DNA of 64,000 nt from Theropithecus gelada (GCF_003255815.1 NC_037672.1:105547726-105611725); one strand, 5' to 3'. Shown: positions 12,961 to 23,442, numbered from the stretch's first letter. Notes: a model not told the origin generated them from the sequence alone. Translations and numbers: made by a program.

Positions 12961-15900
12961 TTTCAAAAGCTTCTTTCTGAGGGTAGGTAGAGATTGACTT
13001 CTCTTGGCTGTCTCAGCTCTTAGAGATCTCATAGAAGAAATAAGACAAGTGCACTCATAATTCAGAAATAAATGATGTGGCCTTCAGGTGGCCTATGGCT
13101 GCTCACCCATGCTTAAGAGTGTCTTAGCCTTTCGAACCAGTCTGGGATAAAAGTTGTGCAGTTTTTATGGTCCAAATGAGAGAAAGGAATAGCCTATCTA
13201 ATATCTTGAGTCCATCTCTGTGATGGCCCATTTAGACTAACGCACCAGCAGGAGATGAACACCAACTCCATGTGGATAGATTAGTCAAAGAACATTGGAC
13301 CTATAATCCTGTGGATATTTTATTAAGCATCTAATATGTACCAGGCATCAGGTTTGTATGTTGTTCATGCATTGATTGCTCACTGTGGGTCATGGGTCGG
13401 GCACTGGGGTTTGTAAAGATGATTAAGACTTGAGGTTGCCCTTAGAAGTTGCTGACCTTGTGTCTCTAGGGTATGACTGTAAGAAATGATGGCAAGGAAC
13501 CTTGCACTTTTAGATTGATCTCTGCACGTGGGTAAAATGAAAATGCTACTATAACTTGAAATCACTTGAAGTTATGCTATAGTGGTAGTTTATTGCAACA
13601 CAATAAATTGTGACCTGCATCACAGAGATTTACCATAAAATGGAAAAATTTAAGGAGAATTAAAATTTCTCTTGTTTACCTGTATTTTCTCCTTTCAGAC
13701 CTAACCATATGCACTTTACATTCAAGCAGGAGCATCCTTTCTATCTATGTCTGTGAAATGTCTACACTATAAGATTTCTTTTGTATTTTCCTGAAGCTTT
13801 GTGAGATAATCAAGGAAAGAAAAGCTAAAGTAAAAAGAATTTTTTAAAAAAAGTCTGCCAGGAATAACCATTTACAGCATACAATTGTTGCCTTCTCACT
13901 AGACCAGGTATGCAAGTGTAGGCATTTTGGAGAGTCCAAAATTATAGAAAATGCTCCAGCCTTTAAACTGAAGTAGGGAGAAAAATTGAGCTTTCCAACC
14001 ATGATGGGAAGGGAGGTCAGAGGCACCTCGTTCTAACTCTCGTTTGGAGTTTAGGCACAACTGATCAGCATTAACGGTGAAATAGAGACCAAAAGACTGA
14101 CAGAACAGACTCTTCGTAGAAACAGGACCTAAGGCCATGCCAGGCAAGCATTAAGTCATGCCCTGCAAACCATACTCTTGTTAAACAGATTTTTAAAATT
14201 AACCTACTATAATGTGGCTTACTTTCCAACTTCTTGTATACCATCATGTGACAGCAGACTCCCTTTTCTTAATTTGAGCATTCTTTTGTACTGACTTCAG
14301 GTCTTGAGACAAAGCTTAATTCTTTCAGCCAATTGCTAATCTGAAAATCTTTGAATCCACCTATGACTTGTAAGCTCCAGCTTAAAGATATCCCACCTGT
14401 TTAGGCTGAACCAATGTTTACTTTCTGTGCATTGATTTCTGATGTTACCTACAATTCCTGTCTGCCTAAAATGGACAAAACCAAACCAAACCAACCCTGA
14501 CTGCCCACCAGCCCACCTCCGGCACTCTCTCTCAGGATGTCTTGAGACTGTTCTCTGGACCATCATCACTCACTGGCTCAGAATAAATCTCTTTAAAATA
14601 TTTTTTCTGTTAACACAGGAGAGCTCATTAGAGTGTCCAGGTTTTTTGTTGGGATTGGTCATGTAACACCCCTACCTGGCAAGTTTGAAAATTCCATACT
14701 CAGAAGGAAAGCAGGTATGCATCATAAACTGCATTGTTTGCACACACAGTCTAGGCACAGCAAGGCATACTTATCAGGGAATGCTGAGAACCCTCCTGAA
14801 AGATCTAAGTTCCAGATGGCAACCAAGGGCCAACCTTGCTAACAGGCCTTTTTCTAAGGATAGCAGTTTCAGGCCTGCCATGTTAAGTCTTTTCTGCACA
14901 AAATTTGCTCTTGCTTTTTTACATTGAATTTATTGAATTGGAGGTTCAAATTTGCATCAGATGATTTGAATCATTGACTAGATGGGCCTTGGTCCATTGC
15001 CACTTAGAGGAAAACCTTGGTTTGGATTGATGAGGGTTTTGCTTTGGGGGCATTGTTTTACTTTGCTGCCTGCCTGCAGCCTGTGGAATGTTTCTGCTGA
15101 TGGACTGGTTTCCTGCTTGCCTCTGTCCTTGTATCAAGATAACTCATTCCCCGTTGTTCTGGTTGCCCAGTCCTGGTTGTCAGACTTTTTGGTCCTGGGA
15201 GCATTTTCATGCCTTGGTTCCCAGACGGTGCTGATGCAGCCTATGGGTCCACAGGCTCAGACATGAGCCCACCGTGTGCTGCATTCTCAGGGAGCCATGA
15301 GTGCAGTTGAAATAACCTTGCATTTAAAACCTGTCTTACCAAACTGTTCTTTGGAAATCTTGCCTTGGGATTTGAACGTCTTTGCCTTTAGGTTTTGCTC
15401 TTTTGTTTCTGTTTCTTTTACTCTTTGGCTTTCTGCTTTTGAGTTTTGGTTGCCTGGCTTCAAAAATCTTATATCACAACCATGGTTTGGGACTATTTCT
15501 GTCATCTCCTTGTTCTTCTCTGGGCAGGTTCATTCCAGATAACTTGCCCCTCTCCTGCACACTGTTGGTATCATCGAGGTTCCAAAGCAATGGTTTTGCA
15601 GGGGGCTTCTCGGATCCCGAGGGGCATCTCAGTTCTACTGTCCTCTTGCATCATTTATGATTGTATTAGGTCATGCCTGTCCTCTTGCTTCTGTCCTGAA
15701 CTGATTGACATACACATGCCTGTAAGGTGATCAAGGTGACCCAATGGTTTGCTTTTAGCCACAATACCTATTCCATGATCCTTGCTGAAGCTATTGCCAG
15801 ACAGTGATGAAATAGGGATTGATTTGTCACTCACTGTGACTGCACTTAGCTGGCTGTGTGTGAGCTTGGGCAGCTTCACTAAACATACCCTGTACCCTAG

Positions 15901-16157
15901 GATTCCTCCCTCAGCCAGGGTGGCATGGTGAAGGCAGGGAATTGCCCATCCTAAATTAGCTGATCCCAAAGACTTCATTTTCATGGGAGTCTTGTCACCA
16001 AATAGCCCTTGGGGACAGGAGTCTTTTTGCCACCATTATTAGAGTTTGAAGTCTTACCTATTGCTGATTTAAGGGCTGCAGAAGAGAAGGGCCAAGAGGC
16101 CAAGCTGCACAAGGGGCTCCAGCTCCAAGGAGAAAAGGATGGTGGCTGGGGAGTGGG

Positions 16158-16300
16158 TGCTCTGGGAACAGGCTGCTGAGCACTTTGAAATATGGCTAGT
16201 GCCACTGAGGAACTGAATATTTAATTTTACTTAATTCCAATTAATTTAAATAGCCACTTGTAGCTAGTAGCCCCTGAATGGAACAGTTGCAGTGTTAGAA
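16158..16300. mobile_element. MER-type DNA transposon relic
   Basis: 'gagcactttgaaatatggct' with 'ttaatttaaatagccacttg' belongs to the same family as the copy at 20,740. Confidence 0.55.
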
Positions 16301-16329
16301 TCAGTACAGAGAAGTATCTAAAGCGTGGC

Positions 16330-16490
16330 CTTCAGGACTTTGATTCAGATTCCGGCTCTGCTGTCTACCCATTGAGTAACCATAGGGACGCTTCTTAACC
16401 TTTGACAGTTGTTTTGAGAATTTGCTGTATTCAATATAAAGGGTTTAGAACAGTGCCTCGCAAGAAGTGTGCGTTTAGTTAATATTGACT
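16330..16490 (+). mobile_element. MIR SINE
   Basis: 'gattcagattccggctctgc' and 'gaacagtgcctcgcaagaa' are diverged MIR sequence about 170 nt before exon 2. Confidence 0.65.
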
Positions 16491-16578
16491 TCTTGTATGT
16501 TCACTCAGTAGTTTGAATGGAATGATAGTAGAATTCATGTGGAATATGAAATGCCACTGCTTTTTGGGGTGGGGTGGG

Positions 16579-16612
<34 letters not shown>

Positions 16613-16616
16613 GTGT
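16579..16616. repeat. (TG)n microsatellite next to exon 2
   Basis: About 17 TG units with two TA interruptions, preceded by ggggtggggtgggg. It ends about 45 nt before the exon 2 acceptor. Confidence 0.95.
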
Positions 16617-16662
16617 TATGTTTTCTTTCTTTTAAAAAGAAACTGTTCTTTTGTTGCTCTAG

Positions 16663-16791
16663 GTTGCTGCAGCAACTGGTCACACAGTAGTGTTGGTAGA
16701 CCAGACAGAGGACATTCTGGCAAAATCCAAAAAGGGAATTGAGGAAAGCCTTAGGAAAGTGGCAAAGAAGAAGTTTGCAGAAAACCCTAAG
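16663..16791 (+). CDS. HADH: HADH exon 2 (residues 45-87)
   Basis: The exon is 129 nt, phase 0 in and phase 0 out, with acceptor ...gctctag and donor gtaatt. It starts VAAATGHTVVLVDQTEDILA and ends in AENPK. It continues the Rossmann fold: Asp57 at the end of the second strand (LVD) selects NAD over NADP, and Ser73 and Lys80 are the CoA contacts of the helix-turn-helix that follows. The acceptor is preceded by a T-rich tract, and a TG repeat lies about 45 nt upstream. Confidence 0.97.
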
Positions 16792-17542
16792 GTAATTTCT
16801 TATTATTGATGTCTTTAAGACAAGTCCTCTGACTGCTTTACATTTGCAGGACAATGGGGGATTTCTGGCTTGCTTTCTTTTTCTTTTTCTTCAGTTTGTT
16901 CATGTAAAACTCATTTTTCCATAACTTTAAACCAATATAATAACGTAATTATTAAACATTCGGGGGTACTGATTACAAAACAGGAGAAGTAAATAACCAT
17001 TTTGTTGGGTAGGATTTAAGGTTGAGAAGAAAGCTTGTACAGGTAGTGAACTCATTCTAGAAGAACACTGAGAATTTGGAATTGAAGAACACTTGTTTTG
17101 CTAAAAGGATGGAAGAAGAAATGGGAAGATAATTTTTATATTACAAGTTAAGAAGAGAATGATATAATAAATATGGTATTTATAGAAACTAAGAGTGAAT
17201 AATTCTGCTTTCCAGGAGCAGAAGAGATAGAAGAATTTGAGGAACTCCGTAGAGGTTGGGAAAAAACAGCATGGTGGGATGAGAAGGAGTCAGTGACTGA
17301 GGGCCATGCTGCTTTTTCGGTGCACTTTCACGTAGGAGTTTGCATTTAATTAGAAATACAGCACAAATCACCCAAACAAATTTTAATTTACCTTTGTCAT
17401 CTTATTGAAGTTGCTTAAGATTGATTTCCTTGGGGCTTGGATAGAATTTCTCACTGTATGCAGACAGAGAAAAGTACGCATAGGGCATTTGTTGTTTCTC
17501 ACTTCAGTTATCTAAGGTGGTATATCTAGATGCTTTTAAAAA

Positions 17543-18133
17543 ATTTTTTTATTATGGTAGAATATATATAACATAAAATTTGCCATTTTAAACTATACAA
17601 TTCAGTAGCATTAATTATGCCTGCACATTCATACTTCATGTAAGTGGAATCATACAATATTTGTCCTGTGTCTGGCTTATTTCACTTAGCATAAAGTTTT
17701 CAAGGTTCATCCATGTTGTAACATGTGTCACAACTTCATTCTTTTTTTTTTTTTTTTTCCTGAGGCAGAGTCTCACTCTGTCGCCAGGCTGGAGTGCAGT
17801 GGTACAATCTCGGCTCACTGTAGCCTCCAACTCCTGGGTTCAAGCAATTCTCCTGCTTCAACCTCCCGAGTAGCTGGGATTACAGGCGTGCACCACCATG
17901 CCCAGCTAATTTTTGTATTTTTAGTAGAGACGAGGTTTCACCATGTTGGCCAGGATGGTTTCAATCTCTTGACCTTGTGATCCACCCACCTGGGCCTCCC
18001 AAAGTGCTGGGATTACAGGTGTGAGCCAGCACGCGCCAGCCAACTTCATTCCTGTTTATGGCTTAATATTCCACTGGATTATTATCATATTCCAATTTAA
18101 TATTCCATTGGATTTATACCACTTTTTTTTTAA
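17543..18133 (-). mobile_element. L1 fragment, split by Alu
   Basis: Antisense L1 of the same part of ORF2 as the copy at 6,472, with 'tggaatcatacaatatttg' and 'gttcatccatgttgtaac'. It resumes after the Alu (17,742-18,041) and again after the LTR (18,440-18,785, then briefly at 19,321-19,350). Confidence 0.82.
17742..18041 (-). mobile_element. Alu SINE inside L1
   Basis: A full-length minus-strand Alu. The target-site duplication 'aacttcattc' is present at 17,732-17,741 and 18,042-18,051. Confidence 0.94.
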
Positions 18134-18138
18134 CCCAT

Positions 18139-18434
18139 TGTATTAGTCTGTTCTGACATTGCTAATAAAGACATGTCTGAGACTGGATAATTTATAAAGG
18201 GAAGAGGTTTAATTGACTGATAGTTCCACATGACTGGGAAGGCCTCACAATCATGGTGGAAGGTGAAGGAAGAACAAAATCATGTCTTACATGGCAGCAG
18301 GCAAGAGAGAGAGCATGTGCAGGGGAACTGTCCTTTATAAATCACCCCCCCCCACGGAGCCTGTCCCATGACATGTGGGGATTATTACAATTCAGGGTGA
18401 GATCTGGGTGGGGACACAGAACCAAACCATATCA
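18139..18434 (-). mobile_element. Solo LTR of a MaLR (THE1/MST type), internally deleted
   Basis: An antisense LTR running from tgtattagtctgttctgac to aaaccatatca. It is recognisable as the mammalian-apparent LTR retrotransposon group (ERVL-MaLR). The perfect 5-bp flank CCCAT (18,134-18,138 and 18,435-18,439) is the target-site duplication. At 296 bp it lacks a middle segment (near 18,340-18,350) relative to the roughly 360-bp family length. No internal retroviral sequence is present. Confidence 0.88.
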
Positions 18435-18439
18435 CCCAT

Positions 18440-18785
18440 TTATCTGTTAACGGAATTGGGTTGTTTTTACCTTTTGGCTATTTTGTATAATGCTGCAGTG
18501 AACATTGGTATACTATTGGTTTGGAGTCTCTGTTTTCAATTCTTTGGGTTATATACCTATAAATAGAATTGCTGGGTTGTATGGTAATCCTATATTTAGC
18601 TCTCTGAGGAACCACCAAATTGTTTTCTGTAGTGACTGTACTATTTTACATTCCCATTCCCACCAGCAGTGTACGAAGGTTCCAGTTTCCCCGCATCCTG
18701 GCCAACACTTGCTATTTTCCATGTTTGTTTTGTTTTGTTTCTTACTGTAGTCATCTTGGGTGTGAAGTAGTATCTCATTGTGGTT
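18440..18785 (-). mobile_element. L1 fragment (continuation)
   Basis: The same antisense L1 resumes directly after the LTR target-site duplication and is then interrupted by the AluJ at 18,788. Confidence 0.8.
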
Positions 18786-18787
18786 TG

Positions 18788-19320
18788 TTTTTTTTTTTTT
18801 TTTTGGAAATGTGGTCTTGCTCTGCTGCCCAGGCTGGAGAGCAGTGGTGTGATCATAGTTCACTATAGCCTTGAATTCCTAGGCTCAAGCCATTCTCTCA
18901 CCTGTCCCTTATATTCTTCTTTTTTTGAGACGGAGCCTCGCTCTGTAGCCCAGGCTGGAGTGCAGTTGCACAATCTCGGCTCACTGCAAGCTCCGCCTCC
19001 CAGGTTCACGCCATTCTCCTGCCTCACCCTTTTGAGTAACTGGGACTACAGGTGCCCGCTACCACGCCCGGCTAATTTTTTGTATTTTTAGTGGAGACGG
19101 GGTTTCACCATGTTATCCAGAATGGTCTGGATCTCCTCCCGAGTAGCTAGGACTATAGATGTGAGCCACCACACCCAGCTAATTAAAAAAAAAATTTTTT
19201 TTTTAGAGATGGGGTTGTACTGTGTTGCCCAGGCTGCTCTCAAACTCCTGGCCTCAAGTGATCCTCCCACCTTGGCCTCTCAAAGTGCTAGGATTACAAG
19301 CATAAGCCACCGAGTCCTGC
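18788..19320 (-). mobile_element. AluJ SINE interrupted by a copied Alu segment
   Basis: The left piece (18,788-18,898) and right piece (19,138-19,320) together form one old AluJ in minus orientation. Between them lies a 239-bp block that does not belong to it and matches the Alu at 20,065-20,303. Confidence 0.85.
18899..19137 (-). repeat. 239-bp templated copy of 20,065-20,303
   Basis: The block aligns without gaps to 20,065-20,303, with roughly a dozen differences. Beyond the shared Alu it includes the 18-nt unique flank 'cacctgtcccttatattc', which is the target-site duplication of the donor Alu. That flank rules out an independent Alu insertion and points to copying from the downstream locus. 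Confidence 0.85.
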
Positions 19321-20082
19321 AATCATTGTGGTTTTGATATGCATTTTTTTTTTCCCAAAGTCTAGTGGCCTTTAAAAGCCAGAGAGGTGACGGTGGAGAT
19401 AATTTTACCTTCTCTTGGATGAAATTCAAAGAATAAATATCACAGGCAGATTAATGTTAGAAATGCTTGTTCTTTGGTGCTGTAAAGAAATACCACTTGA
19501 ACATAAATTTAATTTCCTCAGCAAGGCCACTTTTACTTTTTGCAGAAAGGGTACACTTGCCAGCAGTTTTGCCACAAGAGTACACCGAACAAAGGAGACA
19601 GGAGACAGGGTCATTTATCACATGACATGTCCACCCTACTGCTGTGTCAGGTTTCTGTTGGCTGGAACAGAACTTCACATTCAAATGTATTTGTCTTGAT
19701 TGGCTAGCAACTTAGAACTTTTAAAAAGAGGCAAAGGCAGAGAAGAACAAAGCAAGGAGGAAGTAACTTGTGAAATGCTGAGAAAGGTAAAAACACCTCT
19801 AAATAAGGAAGAGGAAGAGGCTGTGACCTAATGCCCACTTGGACCAGTATAAGCATGCCAGGGCAAATGTTTAGGCTAAATTGTGGGATCTAAGAACATA
19901 AAGTACATTGATTTCTTTATTACAGCTAGCAGATATTTAAGAATGTTAGCACAGGTCTTAGACTAAATTTTGCTTCTAAGAAAAGTTACTATTTATTCTT
20001 AGACGGGAAGGACAGTCTTTTTGAAGAGGAACCTCTACTTTACTTTTTACATTAAGATCTTCTTCACCTGTCCCTTATATTC

Positions 20083-20373
20083 GTTTTTTTTTGAGACGGA
20101 GCCTCACTGTGTAGCCCAGGCTGGAGTGTAGTTGCACAATCTCGGCTCACTGCAAGCTCTGCCTCCCAGGTTCACGCCATTCTCCTGCCTCACCCTTTCG
20201 AGTAACTGGGACTACAGGTGCCTGCTACCACACCTGGTTAATTTTTTGTATTTTTAGTGGAGACGGGGTTTCACCATGTTATCCAGGATGGTCTGGATCT
20301 CCTGACCTCGTGATCCGCCCGCCGCGGCCTCCCAAGGTGCTGGGATTACAGGAGTGAGCCACCACGCCTGGCC
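20083..20373 (-). mobile_element. Alu SINE (donor of the copied block)
   Basis: A full-length minus-strand AluS/Y-like element with 18-nt target-site duplication (20,065-20,082 and 20,374-20,391, one mismatch). Its 5' target-site copy and about 220 nt of the element also occur at 18,899-19,137. Confidence 0.92.
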
Positions 20374-20739
20374 CACCTGTCCCTGATATTCTTAATCGTA
20401 GTGGGACCCCACACAGGGGATGTGTTATGAGGAGGGTCCAGACAGATGAGATTATAAGAGCCTTGGCCTGAGGATTGGAGTCTAGGACAGAGTGAGCTTG
20501 ACCCAGATAGCCTGCATTTTCCCCTTGTTTACAAACTTTCAGCTAATTATCTCCTTGGGCTGAGTTTTTGAGCGACACCCTAAAGATAAAAGGATAGCCT
20601 CTGTACTCAAGTTGCTCAGCTCTGGCTAGCTACTTCTCAGAAGTCTATACTCCTGAGATTTCTCTCCTCTGCCAGGGACACCACTGAGGAGGGAGGTGTC
20701 AGTTTCACTTTGCCTAGTTGACATACTATGTTTATCTAG

Positions 20740-20972
20740 CTCTATACTGACCACCAGTATAATAGCTACTCACAAGTGGCTACTGAGTGCTTGAAATGTG
20801 GCTAGTCTACATGGAGATGTGCTCTCAGTGTAAAATATACACTAGATTTTAAAGCTGTAATAGGGGAAAAAAATACATAAAACATCTCAATGTTTTTAAA
20901 TATTGATTACCTGTTGAAATGATGGCATCTTAGATATATTGGGTTAAATAACATTAATTTTACCTGTGAATG
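20740..20972. mobile_element. hAT-type (MER) DNA transposon relic, split by rearranged Alu
   Basis: Sequence such as 'gctactgagtgcttgaaatg' and the distal 'atatattgggttaaata' belongs to a common mammalian DNA-transposon-derived MER family, which I do not name with certainty. It is interrupted by the Alu complex at 20,973-21,336. Confidence 0.55.
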
Positions 20973-21390
20973 TCTTTTCCCTTTTTTTTTTTTTTTTGAG
21001 ACGAAGTCTCGCTCTGTCGCCCAGGCTGGAGTGCAGTGGTGCAATCTCAGCTCACTGCAAGCTCCACCTCCCGGGTTCACGCCATTCTCTTGCCTCAGCC
21101 TCCCGAGTAGCTAGGCAGGTAGATCTCAGCTGTTCTACAGAAATATTCTACTAGCCACCTTAAAAAAAGGGAAAAGAGGCCGGGCGCGGAGGCTCATGCC
21201 TGTAATGCCAGCACTTTGGGAGGCCGAGGCGGGCGGATGGAGACCAACCTGGCTAACATGGTGAAACCCCGTCGCTACTAAAAATACAAAAAAATTAGCT
21301 GACCTTGTGATCTGCCTGTGCCCGGTCTCTTTTCCCTTTTTTTAATGTGGCTAGTAAAGTATTTCTGTAGAACAGCTGAGATCTAGCTGC
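20973..21390. repeat. Rearranged Alu with internal inverted repeat
   Basis: A minus-strand Alu inserted with target-site duplication TCTTTTCCC (20,973-20,981 and 21,328-21,336). It reads normally to 'gagtagct' (about 21,112). It then switches to the reverse complement of its own downstream flank and head (21,115-21,185, matching 21,320-21,390 with about five mismatches). It runs on as a + strand Alu to 'aaattagct' and returns to minus-strand Alu at 21,301. Confidence 0.85.
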
Positions 21391-21927
21391 TTATTCCATG
21401 ATGATTTTGGATGCCTTTGCTGATTATGACTATTTTGATGCCCTGGGGACAAATTACACCATGAAATAAAATGGCGGCTTATAGAGGCACCATCTCCGAT
21501 TCTGTCCTTATTGAGGTCAGTGGAAACCTGGAGTCACAGGAGGAAAATGAGGAAACAATGAAAACTGCGAGCTCTTTGGCAGCGGAGGCTGTGTCTAGCT
21601 TGTTTCGGAAACAACGGTTTCAGGCACACGACTGGCAATAATTGTTTGATAAATGCTAAGTCGGCTTTGTTACCCTGGCTCTTGCCCTTGCTCTAATAGG
21701 AGCTAGTCTCTGCTTTTATTAGAGATGGATAGTCAGCACCACCTCAAGACTAGTGGATGGTGCGGAGCTGTGGAAGGATAAATTACAGGCTTCGTGGACA
21801 CTTTGAGAACAGATAGGGTGGGCCAGTACAGGTGCTCTGAACACCCAGTTTACTAACGGGAGCAGAGCTAAGAACTTGATTTCCAGTGAGCCCGGTGAAT
21901 GTTCTCTTCTTCCTCCCACTACATTAG

Positions 21928-22085
21928 GCTGGCGGTGAATTTGTGGAGAAGACCTTGAGCAGCATAGCGACCAGCACGGATGCAGCCTCTGTTGTCCACA
22001 GCACAGACTTGGTGGTGGAAGCCATCGTGGAGAATCTGAAGGTGAAAAACGAGCTCTTCAAAAGGCTGGACAAGTTTGCTGCTGA
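21928..22085 (+). CDS. HADH: HADH exon 3 (residues 88-140 first two bases)
   Basis: The exon is 158 nt, phase 0 in and phase 2 out, acceptor ...cattag, donor gtatgt. It starts AGGEFVEKTLSSIATSTDAA and ends FKRLDKFAA plus the first two bases of Glu140. It covers the strand holding the VVEAIVEN motif; Glu122 and Lys127 contact NAD. The human residues recalled at the start are AGDEF and STIA, against AGGEF and SSIA here. An antisense L1 begins about 35 nt past the donor. Confidence 0.97.
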
Positions 22086-22119
22086 GTATGTAACCTCTGG
22101 ACAATTTTTTTTTTTTTAC

Positions 22120-22930
22120 TTTGTTTTTCATTTTTATTTTTTGTTTTTATAGATTTGTGGGTGCAAGTGCAGTTTTGTTCCATGCATATGTTATGTAATG
22201 GTGAAGTCTGGGCTTTTAGTATACTCATCACCCACATAGTGAATACTGTACCCAAATAGGTAATTTTTCAGCCCTCACCACCCTTCTACCTTTTGGAGTC
22301 TCCAGTGTCTTTTATTTCCCTCTGTATGTCCATGGGTACCTGTTACGTAGCTATCACTTATATGTGAGAACATATGGTATTTGACTGAGTTGTTTCACTT
22401 AAGATAATGGCCTTCATTGCTGTTCATGTTGCTTCAAAAAACATGATTTTATTCTTTTTTATAGCTGAGTAGTATTCCATGGTGTATATATGCCCCATTT
22501 TCTTTAATCAGCCATTGATGGACACTTAGGTTGATTTCATGTATTTGCTGTTGTGAATAGCGCTGCAGTAAACATATGAGTGTAGGGATCTTTTTGATAG
22601 AATAAGTTATTTTCCTTTGCATATATACACAATAGTGGGGCTGCTGGATCGCATGGTAGTTCTATGTTTAGTTTTTGAGAAATCTCCATACTGTTTTCCT
22701 TAAAGGTTGTACTAATTTACATTGCCTTAGCAGCATGCATGGGTTCCCTTTTCTCCAGATCCTCACCAACATCTGTTGTTTTTGACTTTTTAATAAAAGC
22801 CATTCTGACTGGTATCAGGTGCTAAACTCATTGTGGTTTTAATTTCCATTTCTCTGTTGATTAGTGATACTGAGCATTTTTTCATATGTTTATTGACCAC
22901 TTGTGTGTCTTTTTTTGAAAAATATCTGTT
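22120..22930 (-). mobile_element. L1 3' fragment
   Basis: An antisense L1 (L1MA/L1PB-like). 'gtagtattccatggtgtata' and 'ccattgatggacacttaggt' are the antisense of the familiar ORF2 3' end. It starts about 35 nt after the HADH exon 3 donor. Confidence 0.85.
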
Positions 22931-23322
22931 TATGACCCCTGGACATTCTTGACAGGGGTTGAGGGGTCCCTCCCTGGGCCTTGAACTTCCCTCGTTGTTT
23001 ATTGTCTTCTCCCAGGAAGGGATCCTCTAACCAAGTTCATCCACCTCCCTCTCTCCTACCCCTCAGCTATTTCAAGAAGAGCCAGTATGGTTTCCTTTGT
23101 TCTTCATCCTCCCGCTCCCAGTTTGCTTCCGAGGCTTGGGCTGCCCTGATCTGATCCTTGTCCTACATGAGGGTAGAATTACCCATGGTAACCTTCATGG
23201 GTCCATCCAGGGACAGGCCTATATGTTTCTTGAAGTGTGTGGGTCTTGAGTACTCCTATGCTGGAGAATGGAGGAGGCTTAGGTCCTCAAAACACGAAAC
23301 TGCTCTTATGTTCCTTGGTTCA

Positions 23323-23361
23323 TTTCACACTGGCATCTAGAGGCTGCAGAGACATCTGACA
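23323..23361 (+). repeat. 39-bp exact direct repeat, copy 1
   Basis: Identical over 39 nt to 23,956-23,994 (starts tttcacactggcatctag). It directly abuts the left arm of the hairpin at 23,362. I do not recognise it as part of a known repeat family. Confidence 0.9.
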
Positions 23362-23442
23362 GCAGACAGTTAAGGACATGTAAGGTACTCCTGTACTCTA
23401 TTCTCGGGCGTAGGAGTACCCTACGGGTCCTTAACTGTCTGC
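23362..23442. repeat. 81-nt hairpin (inverted repeat)
   Basis: The outer arms gcagacagttaaggac (23,362-23,377) and its exact reverse complement (23,427-23,442) form a 16-bp stem. A 4-nt interrupted zone follows. The inner pair is ggtactcct (23,384-23,392) with aggagtacc (23,412-23,420), leaving a 19-nt loop. Size and shape resemble a microRNA precursor, but it may equally be a template-switch scar. Confidence 0.85.

Larger units (their letters stand above)
1..16662 (+). other. HADH: HADH intron 1 (3' part)
   Basis: There is no exon here. The stretch holds a MIR at the very start, Alus at 193, 4,024, 5,672, 6,288 and 6,533, an antisense L1 fragment (6,472-7,490), hAT-type relics (12,255-12,610 and 16,158-16,300), further MIRs (2,600-2,780, 12,775-12,960, 16,330-16,490) and a TG repeat just before exon 2. 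The blocks 5,430-5,620 with 5,970-6,230, 8,390-8,600 and 9,370-9,560 look like old mammalian-wide repeats that I cannot name. Stretches such as 700-2,590, 2,790-4,020, 4,330-5,420, 7,500-8,380, 9,860-12,240 and 12,970-16,150 show only unique-looking, AT-leaning intronic DNA in which I see no gene. ORFs of 60-184 codons here have no recognisable product. Confidence 0.85.
16792..21927 (+). other. HADH: HADH intron 2
   Basis: Unique sequence covers 16,792-17,540. A repeat nest follows (17,543-19,350): an antisense L1 interrupted by an Alu, a MaLR solo LTR and an AluJ, which itself holds a copied Alu segment. The range 19,351-20,064 is unique or unrecognised. An Alu lies at 20,083-20,373, a hAT-type relic at about 20,740-20,972, and a rearranged Alu with an inverted repeat at 20,973-21,390. 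The last 540 nt before exon 3 are unique. Confidence 0.85.

Noticed and set aside
1..16662. HADH exon 1, promoter and CpG island
   Set aside because: No GC-rich or CpG-rich block and no sequence encoding the transit peptide or GxGxxG motif is present; the region is intron 1.
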